A program made the position numbers and the translations under genes. This document shows positions 45,528 through 53,657 of a stretch of 64,000 bases of DNA, piece by piece. The stretch is taken from contig JAYVEV010000033.1 in the NCBI GenBank assembly GCA_043773745.1, positions 1 to 64,000 of the forward strand. The letters run 5' to 3'. This DNA is from UKL13-2 sp043773745. GTDB taxonomy: Bacteria; Pseudomonadota; Gammaproteobacteria; Burkholderiales; Usitatibacteraceae. The notes below the pieces were generated by a model. It was not told the origin of the DNA, made no database searches, and saw only the letters and a program-made list of their open reading frames with translations. Numbering within the stretch: position 1 is the stretch's first letter; each line of letters opens with the position of its first letter.

Positions 45528-46403
45528 ATGAACACGTTTCTTCGCCCCAGACGCTCGATGCTTTATGTCCCCGGCTGTTTTACGCGATTTTTGAACAAGG
45601 CGCGGACGCTGCGAGTAGATTCGGTCATTTTTGATTTGGGTGATTCGGTTCTGGTTGATAACAAGGAGCTTTCACGCAAACAAGTCGTCGAAGCTATTTT
45701 AACCGGCGGGTATGGCCGACGCGAAGGCATAGTGCGCGTCAATGATCTGGATTCGCCGTGGGGTATTGACGACGTTAAAGCGGTCGCCAAAATTGGTGCC
45801 GATGCGATTTTGTTTCCCAATATTGAAAGCAAGGAAGACGTTCACGAAGCGCTCAAAGTGCTCGACGATGCAGGCGGCAGCAATATGCCAATCATGGTGA
45901 TGATCGAGAGTCCGATCGCCGTGTTGCGGGCAGAAGAAATCGCTGCCGCATCGGATCGAATCGCGTGTTTGATTATGGCCACCAGCGATTTGATCACCCA
46001 GCTTCATGGCCGTAAAACCCCTGACCGCATTCCGCTGCACTATTCGCTATCGCATGTACTGCTGGTCGGGCGCGCCTATAAACGCGCCGTGGTTGATGGC
46101 ATCAGTATCGACATAAAAGATATGCATTCGTTCGAGATGGCCTGCCGACTAACGCGCGATTTAGGTTTCGATGGAAAGTCACTCGTGCATCCCAATCAGC
46201 TTGCCTACTGCAATGATGCATTCACACCCAAATCGACCGAGATTGCCTACGCCTACGAGGTTATCGAAGCCATTGAACAGGCTCACCGCGAAGGTCGCGG
46301 CACGATTATGCTGAACGGCCGTTTGGTTGAGCAACACCACGTTGCCGCTGCCAAGCGCACGTTGGCATTGGCTGAAATGATCAAGGAATTGGAATCGGCG
46401 TGA
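45528..46403 (+). CDS. CitE/Mcl-like CoA ester lyase (HpcH/HpaI family), variant active site
   Basis: TIM-barrel CoA-ester lyase-like protein of 291 residues, family of malyl-/methylmalyl-CoA lyase, citramalyl-CoA lyase and CitE. The CoA/substrate Arg is Arg70 (GIVRVNDLD), and the Mg ligands are Glu127 (MVMIESP) and Asp154 (ATSDLI). Two usually conserved acidic positions differ: the DLEDS motif reads DLGDS (Gly38), and the lid motif GRLVD, whose Asp is catalytic in malyl-CoA lyases, reads GRLVE (Glu268). AAGGA before the ATG at 45528 fixes the start. Its stop overlaps the next gene (GTGA). It could be a lyase, a thioesterase-like relative or a regulatory paralogue. Confidence 0.88.
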   Translation: MNTFLRPRRSMLYVPGCFTRFLNKARTLRVDSVIFDLGDSVLVDNKELSRKQVVEAILTGGYGRREGIVRVNDLDSPWGIDDVKAVAKIGADAILFPNIESKEDVHEALKVLDDAGGSNMPIMVMIESPIAVLRAEEIAAASDRIACLIMATSDLITQLHGRKTPDRIPLHYSLSHVLLVGRAYKRAVVDGISIDIKDMHSFEMACRLTRDLGFDGKSLVHPNQLAYCNDAFTPKSTEIAYAYEVIEAIEQAHREGRGTIMLNGRLVEQHHVAAAKRTLALAEMIKELESA

Positions 46404-47488
46404 GTGCCATTTCTCATTTAACGGAACCTCTGGCACCAATGCAGCGACCCTTGGATGGCTACTTTTTTGAAGACTATCGCCTGGGGCACCATTTTTACCA
46501 CGCTACCCCGCGCACCATTACCGCTGGCGATGTTGCGCTATACATTGCACTGACCGGCGCGCGGCAGCCAATGCATTGCGCGGAAACGGTTGCGCAGGCG
46601 CTAGGCTATCCTCAATGTCCCGTTGATGATGTGTTGGTTTTTCATATCGCGTTTGGCAAAACAGTGCCGGATATTTCATACAATGCCGTCGCTAATCTGG
46701 GCTACGCCGATTGCCTGTTTCTGGCGCCTGTTTATGTGGGTGATACGCTGCGCTGCGAGACGCAAATTATTGGGCTTAAAGAAAATTCCAACCGTAAAAC
46801 TGGCGTGGTGTATGTGCGCTCCAATGCTTTTAACCAGCATGACGAAAATGTACTGAGCTGGGCGCGATGGGTCATGGTGCATAAGCGTGATCACGCCGCT
46901 GAGTGCGGGGCGGCCTCAATACCTGAGTTTCCTGCATCGGTGGCCGCTGACAAACTGATTAGCCCCGCATTTATCCAGCCCCGCAAGCTGAGTTCGCAAA
47001 TGACCGGCGGCAACCGGTTTTGGGATGACTATCAGCCATCGGAAATCATCAGGCATCCGACCGGCATCACCATCGATGAAACTGATCACACGCTGGCCAC
47101 CAAGCTCTATCAAAATACCGCGCGCGTACATGTCGATTTGCAGCACATGAAAGACAGTCGTTTTGGCCGACGCCTGATCTATGGCGGCCACATCATTTCT
47201 ATTTGCCGCGCACTCAGCTATGACGGTTTTGAAAATGTGCTGTCGATTGCCGCCATCAACAGCGGTGAGCATAAAAATCCTGCCTTTGCTGGCGATACGA
47301 TTTATGCCACTTCAATGGTCGGGACCAAATGGGCGATTAATGACGACCTTGGGGCAATACAGCTCACCCTTATTGGGCTCAAAAATATTGACCCCAATAC
47401 CGCCAACAACACGGACAACATAATGGTCGATAATCCCGACGCCGTGGTGTTGAGCCTCAACTACACCGTACTCATGCCGCGCCGATAA
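46400..47488 (+). CDS. mch: mesaconyl-CoA hydratase / methylmalyl-CoA dehydratase-like protein (Mch), MaoC family
   Basis: A 362-residue protein with two hot-dog domains. It resembles Mch of Rhodobacter along its length as I recall it: FFEDYRLGHHFYHATPRTIT, GDVALYIALTGARQPMH, VFHIAFGKTVPDISYNAVAN, GGHIISICRALSYDG, SIAAINSGEHKNPAFAGDTI and the end NYTVLMPRR. Mch interconverts methylmalyl-CoA and mesaconyl-C1-CoA in the ethylmalonyl-CoA pathway and the 3-hydroxypropionate cycle. The GTG start overlaps the upstream stop by four bases, so translation is coupled to the CitE-like gene. No ccr, ecm or mesaconyl-CoA transferase gene is seen in this window. Confidence 0.85.
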   Translation: MSAISHLTEPLAPMQRPLDGYFFEDYRLGHHFYHATPRTITAGDVALYIALTGARQPMHCAETVAQALGYPQCPVDDVLVFHIAFGKTVPDISYNAVANLGYADCLFLAPVYVGDTLRCETQIIGLKENSNRKTGVVYVRSNAFNQHDENVLSWARWVMVHKRDHAAECGAASIPEFPASVAADKLISPAFIQPRKLSSQMTGGNRFWDDYQPSEIIRHPTGITIDETDHTLATKLYQNTARVHVDLQHMKDSRFGRRLIYGGHIISICRALSYDGFENVLSIAAINSGEHKNPAFAGDTIYATSMVGTKWAINDDLGAIQLTLIGLKNIDPNTANNTDNIMVDNPDAVVLSLNYTVLMPRR

Positions 47489-47501
47489 TTTTGGAGAAAA
47501 A

Positions 47502-48494
47502 ATGACCACGCTTGTCCACCCCAAAGATGCACTTTTTTCCGGCGAAAAACCTTTTCCGATTATCCCCAGCTGCGAGCATTTTGCAGGCAGCGAAAAACTC
47601 ATCGGCAAGGCGCTTGAGCTGCAAGACAAGCTCGGGCCGATTTTTGACATTACCTGCGATTGCGAAGACGGTGCGCAGGCAGGCCAAGAAAAATTACATG
47701 CGGAAATGATCGTGCGTCTGCTGAATAGCCCTGCCAATAAATTTAAAATGGCCGGTGCACGCATTCATGATTTTTCACATCCGCACTGGCGGGCTGATAT
47801 TGATATTTTGGTGAGTGGAGCAGGCAAGGTTTTACGCTACATCACGATTCCGAAATCGACCTCATATGCCGATGCCAAAGAGATGATCGGCTACGTTCGC
47901 ACTGTCGCTGCCAACAACAATATCGGGCGCGAGGTGCCGATTCATATTCTGGTTGAAACACATGGTGCGTTGCGCGATATTCAGCAAATTGCGCAGCTAC
48001 CCAATATCGAGGTGCTGGATTTTGGCCTGATGGATTTTGTATCCGCCCATCACGGCGCGATTCCCGCAGCGGCGATGCGTTCGCCCGGCCAGTTTGAACA
48101 CAAGCTGCTGGTGCGCGCCAAGGCCGAAGTAGTCGCGGCTGCATTGGCCAATGGCATCGTGCCCGCACATAATGTTTGCCTCGACTTGAAAAACACCGCC
48201 GTGGTGCTGGCCGACGCAAGCCGCGCACGGAATGAGTTTGGCTTTTTGCGCATGTGGTCCATTTATCCGGCGCAAATTTCCGCGATTGTTGAGGCCATGC
48301 AGCCTGATCTGTCCGAAGTCGAGGATGCCGCAAACATTTTGCTCGCCGCGCAAGCCGTTGATTGGGGTCCAATCCAATACCAAGGTGAGCTGCACGACCG
48401 CGCAACCTATCGTTACTTCTGGGAGCTGCTGCAAAAAGCGAAGGTGACTGGGGTTAAAATATTGGTTACCGCTGACAAGGCATTTTTTCATTAG
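47502..48494 (+). CDS. second CitE/Mcl-like CoA ester lyase (HpcH/HpaI family)
   Basis: A 330-residue TIM-barrel lyase of the branch common beside acnA/prp genes in Burkholderiales. The acidic signature is intact: Asp53, Glu55 and Asp56 in TCDCEDGA. The Mg ligands are Glu152 (HILVETHG) and Asp178 (GLMDFVS), and the lid has Asp299 in GELHDRA. It therefore looks catalytically complete, in contrast to the first CitE-like protein. GGAG before the ATG and a 13-base gap place it in the same operon as mch. Plausible reactions are glyoxylate plus propionyl-CoA to methylmalyl-CoA, or malyl-/citramalyl-CoA cleavage. The exact substrate is not readable. Confidence 0.87.
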   Translation: MTTLVHPKDALFSGEKPFPIIPSCEHFAGSEKLIGKALELQDKLGPIFDITCDCEDGAQAGQEKLHAEMIVRLLNSPANKFKMAGARIHDFSHPHWRADIDILVSGAGKVLRYITIPKSTSYADAKEMIGYVRTVAANNNIGREVPIHILVETHGALRDIQQIAQLPNIEVLDFGLMDFVSAHHGAIPAAAMRSPGQFEHKLLVRAKAEVVAAALANGIVPAHNVCLDLKNTAVVLADASRARNEFGFLRMWSIYPAQISAIVEAMQPDLSEVEDAANILLAAQAVDWGPIQYQGELHDRATYRYFWELLQKAKVTGVKILVTADKAFFH

Positions 48495-48621
48495 CTTCAA
48501 ATAACAAACTCCCAAACTCCTTATCTGGCGTGGCTCATGAGGCATAAATGTCTGAAACGCCGCTCTGATGCTCGTGATCCGTTTTTATAAATTTCACCAC
48601 CTACCGTAACTGGAAACCGCA

Positions 48622-49500
48622 ATGACCCTCTCTGCCGGCGCCAAATTCCGCCAAGCTCTAAGTGATGAAACCCCCTTGCAGGTCGTTGGTGCCATAAACG
48701 CTTATGCAGCACGAATGGCCGAGCAAACTGGCTTCAAAGCCCTCTACTTGTCAGGTGGAGGCGTTGCCGCCAATTCCCTTGGTATGCCGGACTTAGGCAT
48801 TAGCACAATGGAAGATGTTTTGACCGACGCAAGACGTATTACGGATGTCACCAGCATACCGCTCATGGTCGATATTGACACCGGTTGGGGCGGCGCATTT
48901 AACATTGCCCGTACCATCCGTAGTTTTACCAAGGCAGGCGTTGCTGCGGTGCATATGGAAGATCAAGTAGGCACGAAGCGCTGCGGCCACCGTCCCGGCA
49001 AAGAAGTGGTCAGCACTGAAGAAATGGTGGATCGCATCAAGGCAGCTGTGGATGCCAAGACCGATTCACAATTCGTCCTTATGGCACGCACAGACGCGCT
49101 CGCGGTAGAAGGCTTGAATTCGGCCATTGATCGCGCCTGCGCCTATGTTGAAGCGGGAGCGGACATGATATTTCCTGAAGCCGTGACCACGCTAGAAATG
49201 TACAAGCAGTTCCGCGAGGCAACGAAAGTGCCGATTTTGGCCAACCTGACCGAATTTGGTTCAACGCCATTCTTTACGGTCGATGAACTGCGATCCGCCA
49301 ATGTTGATATTGCACTTTATTGTTGTGGCGCATACCGCGCAATGAATGCGGCTGCACTTAATTTTTACAAGACTTTGCGCAAAGAAGGCACCCAGAAAAA
49401 CGTCGTGCCCTCTATGCAAACACGCGCTGAACTATATGAATATCTGAATTATCATGCCTACGAACAGAAGCTTGATGCACTATTTGCTGGAAAGAAATAA
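48622..49500 (+). CDS. prpB: 2-methylisocitrate lyase
   Basis: PrpB cleaves 2-methylisocitrate to pyruvate and succinate, the last step of the methylcitrate cycle. The protein has 292 residues. The catalytic Cys is Cys121 in KRCGHRPGKEVV, the Mg-binding acidic residues are in MVDIDTGWG, and SGGGVAANSLGMPDLG is the isocitrate lyase superfamily N-terminal motif. It starts 127 bases after the second CitE-like gene; that gap may hold its own promoter. It heads prpB-VOC-prpC-prpD. Confidence 0.95.
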   Translation: MTLSAGAKFRQALSDETPLQVVGAINAYAARMAEQTGFKALYLSGGGVAANSLGMPDLGISTMEDVLTDARRITDVTSIPLMVDIDTGWGGAFNIARTIRSFTKAGVAAVHMEDQVGTKRCGHRPGKEVVSTEEMVDRIKAAVDAKTDSQFVLMARTDALAVEGLNSAIDRACAYVEAGADMIFPEAVTTLEMYKQFREATKVPILANLTEFGSTPFFTVDELRSANVDIALYCCGAYRAMNAAALNFYKTLRKEGTQKNVVPSMQTRAELYEYLNYHAYEQKLDALFAGKK

Positions 49501-49503
49501 GCC

Positions 49504-49863
49504 ATGATTAGCGGACTCGACCATATCCAGATTTCCATCCCCAGCGGCCGGGTGGATGATGCGCTGGCATTTTATGTTGGGGTACTCGGATTCACCCACA
49601 TCCCCAAACCGGCGGAACTTTCGCAAACAGGTGCGTGGCTGGTGCAGTCGAATTTCAATTTGCACCTTGGCGAGGTAGAGAATTTTATAACCGATGGCAA
49701 CGCGCATCCCGCGTTTTGCGTTGCCGATTTAAATACCCTGCTCGCGAAAGTTACGGCTGCCCAGTGCCAAACTCGTTATGACGATGGACCTTCGGGATAT
49801 TTGCGTGCATCAGCTTGGGACCCATTCGGCAATCGCATTGAATTCATGCAGCGTCTGGACTAA
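49504..49863 (+). CDS. VOC (glyoxalase/bleomycin resistance) family protein
   Basis: A 119-residue single-domain protein with two beta-alpha-beta-beta-beta halves. The first metal His is in GLDHIQIS, HLGE gives a mid-domain acidic residue, and the C-terminal DPFGNRIEFMQ carries the last Glu. The gene begins three bases after the prpB stop, so it is tightly cotranscribed inside the prp operon between prpB and prpC, where a VOC gene is not a standard member. Possible jobs are epimerisation or removal of a toxic by-product; that is inference. Confidence 0.85.
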   Translation: MISGLDHIQISIPSGRVDDALAFYVGVLGFTHIPKPAELSQTGAWLVQSNFNLHLGEVENFITDGNAHPAFCVADLNTLLAKVTAAQCQTRYDDGPSGYLRASAWDPFGNRIEFMQRLD

Positions 49864-49934
49864 TTTCAAATCAATATCAGCATCGGGCCACCACCCATCA
49901 GCCAAAGTTATTTATTAAAAACAAGGAGCATTTT

Positions 49935-51104
49935 GTGAGCGAACTTACCCCCGTAGTCGCAGCACCATCCGGGCCCAAACCCAAAAAATCAGTTGCGCTT
50001 TCCGGCGTCACTGCCGGTAACACTGCGCTATGCACCGTTGGACTCAGCGGTAATGATTTGCACTATCGTGGCTACGATATTCTGGATGTCGCCGATACCT
50101 GCGAATTCGAAGAGATTGCCTATCTCTTGGTTCACGAAAAGTTGCCTAATGCGAGCGAGTTGGTGACCTACAAAGCCAAATTAAAATCACTGCGCGGCAT
50201 TCCCATGGCCGTGCAGGATGCGCTCGAGTCCTTGCCCGCTTCCGCACATCCGATGGATGTGTTGCGTACCGGCTGCTCGGCACTCGGCTGCACCTTGCCT
50301 GAAAAAGATGATCACAATATTCAGGGCGCACGGGATATTGCCGATCGCATGATGGCTTCGTTTGGCTCGATGCTGTTGTACTGGTATCACTTTGCCGTAA
50401 ACGGCAAGCGGATTGATGTTGAAACTGACGATGATTCCATCGGCGGGCATTTCCTGCATTTATTGCACGGCACCAAGCCGAGCGATGAATGGGTTCGCGC
50501 GATGCACACCTCACTGGTGCTGTATGCCGAACATGAGTTCAACGCCTCGACCTTTACTGCTCGTGTCATTGCGGGCACCGGCTCAGACATGCATTCGGCA
50601 ATTACCGGTGCCATCGGTGCGCTGCGTGGTCCCAAACACGGCGGCGCCAATGAAGCTGCATTCGAGATCCAGTCCCGCTATAACGATGCTGATCATGCTG
50701 AAGAAGATATCGTCAAACGTGTCGCTGAAAAACAAGTCGTCATCGGCTTTGGCCATCCGGTTTACACCATCTCTGATCCGCGCAATGTGGTGATCAAAGA
50801 AGTCGCACGCAAGCTCTCAAGAAGCGCTGGCAACATGAAATTATTTGATATCGCTGATCGCCTCGAAGCTGTGATGTTGCGCGAGAAAAAAATGTTCCCC
50901 AATCTCGATTGGTTCAGTGCCGTGAGTTATCACATGATGGGGGTACCCACCGCCATGTTCACTCCGCTGTTTATTATTGCCCGTACCTCCGGCTGGGCAG
51001 CGCATGTGATTGAGCAGCGCATTGATGGCAAGATTATCCGGCCATCAGCGAATTACATCGGGCCAGAAAACCTCCGGTTTGTGCCTATGAAGGATCGAAA
51101 GTAG
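49935..51104 (+). CDS. prpC: 2-methylcitrate synthase
   Basis: Citrate-synthase-fold enzyme of 389 residues, without the N-terminal domain of GltA, that condenses propionyl-CoA and oxaloacetate to 2-methylcitrate. The N-terminal SGVTAGNTALCTVG...LHYRGYDILD is the PrpC type. Catalytic residues are in LRGPKHGGANEAA, VIGFGHPVYTISDPR and the Asp region FPNLDWFSAVSYHMMG. The start is GTG at 49935 with AAGGAG upstream. A 198-base gap follows before prpD. Confidence 0.95.
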   Translation: MSELTPVVAAPSGPKPKKSVALSGVTAGNTALCTVGLSGNDLHYRGYDILDVADTCEFEEIAYLLVHEKLPNASELVTYKAKLKSLRGIPMAVQDALESLPASAHPMDVLRTGCSALGCTLPEKDDHNIQGARDIADRMMASFGSMLLYWYHFAVNGKRIDVETDDDSIGGHFLHLLHGTKPSDEWVRAMHTSLVLYAEHEFNASTFTARVIAGTGSDMHSAITGAIGALRGPKHGGANEAAFEIQSRYNDADHAEEDIVKRVAEKQVVIGFGHPVYTISDPRNVVIKEVARKLSRSAGNMKLFDIADRLEAVMLREKKMFPNLDWFSAVSYHMMGVPTAMFTPLFIIARTSGWAAHVIEQRIDGKIIRPSANYIGPENLRFVPMKDRK

Positions 51105-51302
51105 TATGCATCCCAGCATGTGGGGATCGCTATGCCAACCCGCTGCTATCCGAGCGTGCGGAAGTCGTGCTGGCCTTTTCACATCTGAAACCGTTTTGCC
51201 GCGGTGAAGTGCGTGTTCCAAACCCGACACTCCCGTACCCGTACCCGCACCCGCCCTCAGCCGGCGACAAATTATTAAATTCCATCAACCAAGGTAACTA
51301 AA
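51105..51302. other. prpC-prpD intergenic region with imperfect CCCGTA repeats
   Basis: 198 bases with no supported gene. Near 51232-51255 the sequence runs as CCCGTA-CCCGTA-CCCGCA-CCCGCC, a short imperfect hexamer repeat. CAAGGTAACTAAA precedes the prpD start as its ribosome site. Confidence 0.45.
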
Positions 51303-52754
51303 ATGTCAGCACACATCTCAAACGTCCGCCCAAAACCAGACAAAGTTTTGGTTGATATCGTCGATTACGTCACCCAATACAAAATCAAATCAAAAGAAGC
51401 GTACGAAACCGCCCGCTATTGTTTGATTGACACCCTAGGATGCGGCTTTGAGGCACTCGAATATCCGGCCTGTACCAAATTATTGGGACCGGTCGTGCCG
51501 GGCACCACCGTGCCGAATGGCGCGAAGGTACCAGGAACACAATTTCAACTGGATCCGATACAGGCCGCCTTCAATATCGGCGCGATGATTCGCTGGCTGG
51601 ACTTCAACGATACCTGGCTTGCCGCAGAATGGGGCCATCCCTCTGACAACTTGGGCGGTATTCTAGCCACGGCCGACTGGCTGTCGCGCAATGCCGTTGC
51701 CAGCGGCAAAAAACCGCTCACGGTACATCATGTGCTGACCGCGATGATTAAGGCGCATGAGATTCAAGGCTGTATCGCACTGGAAAATTCATTCAACAAA
51801 GTAGGCCTGGATCACGTGGTCTTGGTGAAGGTTGCCTCCACTGCCGTGGTGGCCGAAATGATGGGACTCACCTACGACGAAATCCTGAATGCGGTCTCCC
51901 TCGCCTGGGTTGATGGCCAATCACTGCGCACCTATCGTCATGCGCCCAATACCGGCTCGCGCAAGTCATGGGCCGCAGGCGACGCCACCTCGCGCGCAGT
52001 GCGCCTGGCGCTGATTGCCAAGACCGGTGAGATGGGCTACCCATCCGTGCTATCCGCCAAGACTTGGGGCTTTTACGATGTTCTGTTCAAAGGTAACGCC
52101 TTCAAATTCCAGCGCCCGTATGGCTCTTATGTGATGGAACAAGTGTTGTTCAAGATTTCATTCCCGGCCGAATTCCATTCGCAAACAGCTGTGGAAGCAG
52201 CGATGACGATTCATGCGGAGCTAAAAAAACTCGGCAAGACCGACAAAGATATCAAGAAAATCACCATCCGCACTCATGAGGCTTGTATCCGCATCATCGA
52301 TAAAAAAGGCCCACTCAATAACGAGGCGGATCGCGATCACTGCGTGCAATACATGGTTGCCGTGCCGATCATCTTTGGTCGTTTAACCGCAAGCGATTAT
52401 GAAGACAGCATTGCCAAGGATCCACGCATCGACAAGCTGCGCGACAAAATTGTTTGCGTGGAAGACGTCAACTACACCAAGGATTATCACGACCCCAAAA
52501 AACGCTCGATTGCGAATGCGCTGACGGTGGAGTTTACTGATGGCAAGAAAATGAAGGAAATCGTCGTCGAATATCCAATCGGCCACAAGCGCCGTCGCAA
52601 AGAGGGTATGCCGGTGTTGGTGGCCAAATTCAAATCCAACCTGGCGCGCCAATTCCCCGAAAAACAGCGCAAGGCAATCCTGGATTTATGTCTGGATCAA
52701 AAGAAGCTGGAAACCACACCGGTCAATGAGTTTGTCGACATGATGGTGATTTAG
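51303..52754 (+). CDS. prpD: 2-methylcitrate dehydratase
   Basis: MmgE/PrpD-fold enzyme of 483 residues that dehydrates 2-methylcitrate to 2-methyl-cis-aconitate without an iron-sulfur cluster. Typical segments are YETARYCLIDTLGCGFEAL, MIRWLDFNDTWLAAEWGHPSDNLGGILA and KSWAAGDATSRAVRLALIA. The C-terminal part ends AILDLCLDQKKL. PrpD and AcnA (53658) together convert methylcitrate to methylisocitrate; the AcnD-PrpF alternative is not seen here. A hairpin terminator follows the stop codon. Confidence 0.95.
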   Translation: MSAHISNVRPKPDKVLVDIVDYVTQYKIKSKEAYETARYCLIDTLGCGFEALEYPACTKLLGPVVPGTTVPNGAKVPGTQFQLDPIQAAFNIGAMIRWLDFNDTWLAAEWGHPSDNLGGILATADWLSRNAVASGKKPLTVHHVLTAMIKAHEIQGCIALENSFNKVGLDHVVLVKVASTAVVAEMMGLTYDEILNAVSLAWVDGQSLRTYRHAPNTGSRKSWAAGDATSRAVRLALIAKTGEMGYPSVLSAKTWGFYDVLFKGNAFKFQRPYGSYVMEQVLFKISFPAEFHSQTAVEAAMTIHAELKKLGKTDKDIKKITIRTHEACIRIIDKKGPLNNEADRDHCVQYMVAVPIIFGRLTASDYEDSIAKDPRIDKLRDKIVCVEDVNYTKDYHDPKKRSIANALTVEFTDGKKMKEIVVEYPIGHKRRRKEGMPVLVAKFKSNLARQFPEKQRKAILDLCLDQKKLETTPVNEFVDMMVI

Positions 52755-52774
52755 TTTTCTCGGTATTTGCAATC

Positions 52775-52804
52775 AAAAAACGGCACGATGTTTGTGCCGT
52801 TTTT
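52775..52804 (+). terminator. intrinsic terminator of the prp operon
   Basis: CGGCAC pairs with GTGCCG around a seven-base loop, with A-run before and T-run after. It is 21 bases past the prpD stop and separates prp transcription from the toxin-antitoxin genes. Confidence 0.85.
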
Positions 52805-52852
52805 CGCTTCATGCGCAATCACACAATCAAAAACGCACGCAATTACACACTC

Positions 52853-52922
52853 AATAAGTATGCATTTTTTATACATACTTATTGACACATACTATTTTAA
52901 AGCGCAGCATATAAACATACTT
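52853..52922 (+). promoter_or_regulatory. operator/promoter region of the vapBC-type pair
   Basis: AATAAGTATG (52853-52862) and CATACTTATT (52874-52883) form a perfect 10-bp inverted repeat. A TTGACA hexamer overlaps its right end (52882-52887). Extra half-sites CATACTA (52888) and CATACTT (52916) lie 14 and 42 bases after the right arm start, multiples of 14. This is what an autoregulating AbrB/MazE-type antitoxin array would look like. Confidence 0.65.
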
Positions 52923-52947
52923 TTATCAAAGCGCTGAGGAGCAATCC

Positions 52948-53193
52948 ATGGAAGTCACATTAGGCGAGCGTGGGCAAATTACCTTGCCGAAATCGGTGCG
53001 CGACACATTGGGCTTATCCAAGGGGACACCGCTCACTGTTGAAATTGACCATGGCAAGCTGATCCTGAGCAAAAACGTGGGCGAAGCGATTAAACGCGTT
53101 CGTGGCCGTTTCAAACTGCCGGATGGAATGAATACTGATGATGTGATGCGCGAACTGCGTGGTCGCGCTCCTGGCGACCCGGTGGAGCCTTAG
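52948..53193 (+). CDS. AbrB/MazE-type antitoxin (VapB-like)
   Basis: An 81-residue DNA-binding antitoxin with the swapped-hairpin AbrB fold at its N-terminus (MEVTLGERGQITLPKSVRDTLGLSKGTPLTVEIDHGKLIL). The C-terminal tail (GRFKLPDGMNTDDVMRELRG) would wrap the toxin. GAGGAG eight bases before the ATG supports the start. It precedes the PIN-domain toxin gene by ten bases. The pair would repress its own promoter through the phased half-sites upstream. Confidence 0.9.
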   Translation: MEVTLGERGQITLPKSVRDTLGLSKGTPLTVEIDHGKLILSKNVGEAIKRVRGRFKLPDGMNTDDVMRELRGRAPGDPVEP

Positions 53194-53203
53194 CCAACAC
53201 ATC

Positions 53204-53611
53204 ATGATAGCGATTGATTCTTCAGCTTTAATCGATGTTCTTACCGACGACCCGGTCTTCGGTGAAGTATCGAGCGCCAAGTTGCAAAGTGCATTGGAAC
53301 GTGACGATGTGGTGATTTGCGATGTGGTGTTGGCAGAAATCGCCACCAAAATTGAGCCTGTGGAAGATTTGTTGGATGCGCTTGCCGAGCTGCGCGTTAA
53401 TTTTTCTGGAACCAGCGAGCAAGCCGCACTCCGCGCGGGCATCATGCAACGCCGTTTTCGCGAACGTGGCGGCAAGCGCAATGAACGGGTGGTTTCCGAC
53501 TTCATCGTCGGCGCGCATGCGCTGCTGCAATGCAATGCACTCATCACCCGCGATCAAGGTTTTTTTCGCGATTATTTTAAAGGGCTTAAAATCATTAATC
53601 CCGCGCCATAA
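53204..53611 (+). CDS. PIN-domain toxin (VapC-like ribonuclease)
   Basis: A 135-residue PIN-domain ribonuclease. The four acidic active-site residues are Asp5 (MIAIDSSALID), Glu45 (VVLAEIATK), Asp99 (VVSDFIVGAHAL) and Asp117 (ITRDQGFF). The chosen ATG at 53204 gives the standard VapC N-terminus; an upstream in-frame start at 53159 would overlap the antitoxin gene. The toxin would cleave tRNA or rRNA when the antitoxin is lost. The pair lies between prpD and acnA, interrupting an otherwise metabolic cluster. Confidence 0.9.
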   Translation: MIAIDSSALIDVLTDDPVFGEVSSAKLQSALERDDVVICDVVLAEIATKIEPVEDLLDALAELRVNFSGTSEQAALRAGIMQRRFRERGGKRNERVVSDFIVGAHALLQCNALITRDQGFFRDYFKGLKIINPAP

Positions 53612-53657
53612 ACCGTAGCCTATCTTCCAGCCCGCCCCTACTTTTCAGGAACCTGCC

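Noticed and set aside
53159..53203. Earlier start for the PIN-domain toxin
   Set aside because: It would overlap the antitoxin gene and add 15 residues before the conserved MIAIDSSALID start.
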